Origin: Amaranthus tricolor
Lineage: Eukaryota; Streptophyta; Magnoliopsida; Caryophyllales; Amaranthaceae
Assembly: GCF_026212465.1 (NCBI RefSeq)
Contig: NC_080057.1
Span: forward strand, 9,287,398 to 9,351,397
Direction: 5' to 3'
DNA: 64,000 nucleotides
Shown piece by piece: positions 60,315 through 64,000 of this stretch (its first letter is position 1; every line of letters begins with the position of its first letter). Made by a program: the position numbers and the translations under genes. The notes beneath the pieces are model-generated. The model did not search any database. It saw only the letters and a list, made by a program, of their open reading frames with translations, and was not told where the DNA came from.

Positions 60315-63300
60315 AAGAATGAACGATGAAGAATGAACAACGATCAATGATCAATGAAGAATGAACGATGAAGAATGAACAAGGATCAATGATCAATGAA
60401 GAATGAACGTTGAAGAATAAACAAGGATCAATGATCAATGAAGAATGAACGATGAAGAATGAACAAGGATCAATGATCAATGAAGAATGAACAAGGATCA
60501 ATGATAAATGAAGAATGAACGATGAAGAATGAACAAGGATTAATGGTCAATGACGAATGAACGATGAAGAATGAACAAGGATCAATGATCAATGAAGAAT
60601 GAACGATGAAGAATGAACAAGGATCAATGATCAATGAAGAATGAACGATGAAGAATGAACAAGGATCAATGGTCAATGACGAATGAACGATGAAGAATGA
60701 ACAAGGATCAATGATCAATGAAGAATGAACGATGAAGAATGAACAAGGATTAATGATCAATGAAGAATGAACGATGAAGAATGAACAAGGATTAATGGTC
60801 AATGACGAATGAACGATGAAGAATGAACAAGGATCAATGATTAATGAAGAATGAACGATAAAGAATGCACAAGGATCAATGATCAATGAAGAATGAACGA
60901 TGAAGAATGAACAAGGATCAATGAAGAATGAACGATGAAGAATGAACAAGGATCAATGATCAATGAAGAATGAACGATGAAGAATGAACAAGGATCAATG
61001 ATCAATGAAGAATGAACGATGAAGAATGAACAAGGATCAATGTTCAATGACGAATGAACGATGAAGAATGAACAAGGATCAATGATCAATGAAGAATGAA
61101 CGATGAAGAATGAACAAGGATTAATGATCAATGAAGAATGAACGATGAAGAATGAACAAGGATTAATGGTCAATGACGAATGAACGATGAAGAATGAACA
61201 AGGATCAATGATTAATGAAGAATGAACGATAAAGAATGCACAAGGATCAATGATCAATGAAGAATGAACGATGAAGAATGAACAAGGATCAATAGTCAAT
61301 GACGAATGAACGATGAAGAATGAACAAGGATCAATGATCAATGAATAATGAACGATGAAGAATGAACAAGGATCAATGATGAATGACGAATGAACGATGA
61401 AGAATGAACAAGGATCAATGATGAATGAAGAATGAACGATGAAGAATGAACAAGGATCAATGATCAATGAAGAATGAACGATGAAGAATGAATAAGGATC
61501 AATGATCAATGAAGAATGAACAAGGATCAATGATAAATGAAGAATGATCGATGAAGAATGAACAAGGATCAATGATCAATGAAGAATGAACGATGAAGAA
61601 TGAACAACGATCAATGATCAATGAAGAATGAACGATGAAGAATGAACAAGGATCAATGATCAATGAAGAATGAACGATGAAGAATGAACAAGGATCAATG
61701 ATCAATGAAGAATGAACGATGAAGAATGAACAAGGATCAATGATCAATGAAGAATGAACGATGAAGAATGAACAAGGATCAATGATCAATGAAGAATGAA
61801 CGTTGAAGAATGAACAAGGATCAATGATCAATGAAGAATGAATGATGAAGAATGAACAAGGATCAATGATCAATGAAGAATGAACAAGGATCAATGATAA
61901 ATGAAGAATGAACGATGAAGAATGAACAAGGATTAATGGTCAATGACGAATGAACGATGAAGAATGAACAAGGATCAATGATCAATGAAGAATGAACGAT
62001 GAAGAATGAACAAGGATCAATGATCAATGAAGAATGAACGATGAAAAATGAACAAGGATCAATGATCAATGACGAATGAACGATGAAGAATGAACAAGGA
62101 TCAATGATCAATGAACAATGAACGATGAAGAATGAACAAGGATCAATGATCAATGAAGAATGAACGATGAAGAATGATCAAGGATCAATGATCAATGAAG
62201 AATGAACGATGAAGAATGAACAAGGATCAATGGTCAATGACGAATGAACGATGAAGAATGAAGAAGGATCAATGATCAATGAAGAATGAACGATGAAGAA
62301 TGAACAAGGATCAATGATCAATTAAGAATGAACGATGAAGAATGAACAAGGATTAATGGTCAATGACGAATGAACGATGAAGAATGAACAAGGATCAATG
62401 ATCAATGAAGAATGAACGATGAAGAATGAACAAGGATCAATGATCAATGAAGAATGAACAAGGATCAATGATAAATGAAGAATGAACGATGAAGAATGAA
62501 CAAGGATTAATGGTCAATGACGAACGAACGATGAAGAATGAACAAGGATCAATGATCAATGAAGAATGAACGATGAAGAATGAACAAGGATCAATGATCA
62601 ATGAAGAATGAACGATGAAGAATGAACAAGGATCAATGGTCAATGACGAATGAACGATGAAGAATGAACAAGGATCAATGATCAATGAAGAATGAACGAT
62701 GAAGAATGAACAAGGATCAATGATCAATGAAGAATGAACGATGAAGAATGAACAAGGATTAATGATCAATGAAGAATGAACAAGGATCAATGATCAATGA
62801 AGAATGAACAAGGATCAATGATCAATGAAGAATGAACGATGAAGAATGAACAAGGATCAATGATCAATGAAGAATGAACGATGAAGAATGAACAAGGATC
62901 AATGATCAATGAAGAATGAACGATGAAGAATGAACAAGGATCAATGATCAATGAAGAATGAACGATGAAGAATGAACAAGGATCAATAATCAATGAAGAA
63001 TGAACGATGAAGAATGAACAAGGATCAATGATCAATGAAGAATGAACGATGAAGAATGAACAAGGATCAATGATCAATGAAGAATGAACAAGGATCAATG
63101 ATAAATGAAGAATGAACGATGAAGAATGAACAAGGATTAATGGTCAATGACGAATGAACGATGAAGAATGAACAAGGATCAATGATCAATGAAGAATGAA
63201 CGATGAAGAATGAACAAGGATCAATGATCAATGAAGAATGAACGATGAAGAATGAACAAGGATCAATGGTCAATGACGAATGAACGATGAAGAATGAACA

Positions 63301-64000
63301 AGGATCAATGATCAATGAAGAATGAACGATGAAGAATGAACAAGGATTAATGATCAATGAAGAATGAACGATGAAGAATGAACAAGGATTAATGGTCAAT
63401 GACGAATGAACGATGTAGAATGAACAAGGATCAATGATTAATGAAGAATGAACGATAAAGAATGCACAAGGATCAATGATCAATGAAGAATGAACGATGA
63501 AGAATGAACAAGGATCAATGAAGAATGAACGATGAAGAATGAACAAGGATCAATGATCAATGAAGAATGAACGATGAAGAATGAACAAGGATCAATGATC
63601 AATGAAGAATGAACGATGAAGAATGAACAAGGATCAATGGTCAATGACGAATGAACGATGAAGAATGAACAAGGATCAATGATCAATGAAGAATGAACGA
63701 TGAAGAATGAACAAGGATCAATGATCATTGAAGAATGAACGATGAAGAATGAACAAGGTTCAATGGTCAATGAAGAATGAACGATGAAGAATGAACAAGG
63801 ATCAATGATCAATGAAGAATGAACGATGAAGAATGAACAAGGATCAATGATCAATGAAGAATGAACGATGAAGAATGAACAAGGATTAATGATCAATAAA
63901 GAATGAACAAGGATCAATGATCAATGAAGAATGAACAAGGATCAATGATCAATGAAGAATGAACGATGAAGAATGAACAAGGATTAATGGTCAATGACGA
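60315..64000 (+). repeat. 3.7 kb terminal copy of 47.85-51.53 kb
   Basis: Order and variants match 47,841-51,526 at a constant offset of 12,474 bp (1,782 heptamers); landmarks are 60,470/47,996, 60,883/48,409, 61,499/49,025, 62,437/49,963 and 63,480/51,006. Private changes include A to T at 63,416. The match runs to the window end, so the block probably continues beyond it. Confidence 0.87.

Larger units (their letters stand above)
1..64000 (+). repeat. Giant 42-bp tandem satellite array filling the window
   Basis: The sequence is an unbroken head-to-tail array of a 42-bp unit. A clean consensus unit lies at 126-167 and reads as six heptamers: H1 ATGAAGA, H2 ATGAACG, H3 identical to H1, H4 ATGAACA, H5 AGGATCA, H6 ATGATCA. 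H1-H2 and H3-H4 differ at one base in 14, and H5-H6 is a diverged third 14-mer, so the unit looks like a trimer of 14-mers built from a 7-bp ancestor. By count the consensus has 21 A, 10 G, 7 T and 4 C. All units I read share one orientation. No stretch of unique sequence, gene or inserted element interrupts it, and both window ends fall inside repeat units. All three + frames are closed by TGA codons in every consensus unit. Function is unknown: it may be structural (heterochromatin, centromere, subtelomere) or selfish. The array is certain; its biological role and host domain are not. Confidence 0.98.

Noticed and set aside
1..64000. CRISPR array
   Set aside because: Repeats are contiguous with no unique spacers, and adjacent 14-mers are related to each other; no cas genes are present.
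1..64000. Repeat-rich structural gene on the + strand
   Set aside because: All three + frames meet TGA within each consensus unit, so no + strand coding region is possible.
1..64000. Replication origin or plasmid iteron cluster
   Set aside because: Direct repeats with GATC sites recall iterons or oriC, but iteron clusters are a few units next to a rep gene. There is no rep gene, DnaA-box consensus or AT-rich unwinding region here.
1..64000. Telomere repeats or CENP-B box
   Set aside because: The 7-bp ATGAANN unit is not a known telomere repeat, and no CENP-B box was seen in the monomer or its variants.
1..64000. Transposons, insertion sequences, rRNA or tRNA genes
   Set aside because: No non-satellite sequence long enough to hold any of these occurs in the window.

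Overview
The whole 64 kb window is one uninterrupted tandem-repeat (satellite or minisatellite) array. I find no gene, RNA gene, mobile element or non-repeat spacer. The sequence enters and leaves the window inside repeat units, so both array edges lie outside it. The basic unit is 42 bp and is itself six related heptamers: H1 ATGAAGA, H2 ATGAACG, H3 same as H1, H4 ATGAACA, H5 AGGATCA, H6 ATGATCA. H1-H2 and H3-H4 form two 14-mers that match at 13 of 14 bases, and H5-H6 is a diverged third 14-mer. The consensus is about 33% GC and 74% purine on the + strand, and every unit I read has the same orientation. Roughly 1,500 units are present, with length variants of 28, 35 and once 49 bp that are all multiples of 7.

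Above the 42-bp level the array is a mosaic of large tandem duplications. Left to right: a slightly more diverged start (1-420); an approximately 5.2 kb block near 1.1-6.3 kb that recurs near 12.65-17.87 kb and 18.8-23.15 kb; an 889-bp duplication (5.41-7.23 kb); a 3,710-bp duplication (5.93-13.40 kb); a 2,842/2,961-bp duplication (20.3-26.1 kb); a 2,275-bp duplication (25.83-31.23 kb); a 1,064-bp duplication (31.49-33.67 kb); a five-copy 952-bp higher-order repeat (33.9-38.65 kb); a 3,535/3,311-bp duplication (37.7-44.6 kb); a 5,376/5,390-bp duplication (41.8-52.6 kb); a 4,879-bp duplication (50.7-60.3 kb); and a terminal 3.7 kb copy of 47.85-51.53 kb. Every offset I measured is an exact multiple of 7. 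Sequence variants are zoned: some occur only in the left half and some only in the right half.

The organism cannot be identified. Tens of kilobases of homogeneous satellite with higher-order repeats is typical of eukaryotic heterochromatic, centromeric or subtelomeric DNA. Heptamer-based direct repeats are also known, as short runs, in cyanobacteria (STRR elements) and marine Beggiatoaceae, so a prokaryotic origin is not excluded. The long minus-strand reading frames are a by-product of 42 being divisible by 3 and are not annotated as genes. The points worth a second look are the nested 7/14/42/higher-order hierarchy, the paired GATC sites in each unit, the exact four-helical-turn spacing, and whether the array length and structure are real or an assembly product.
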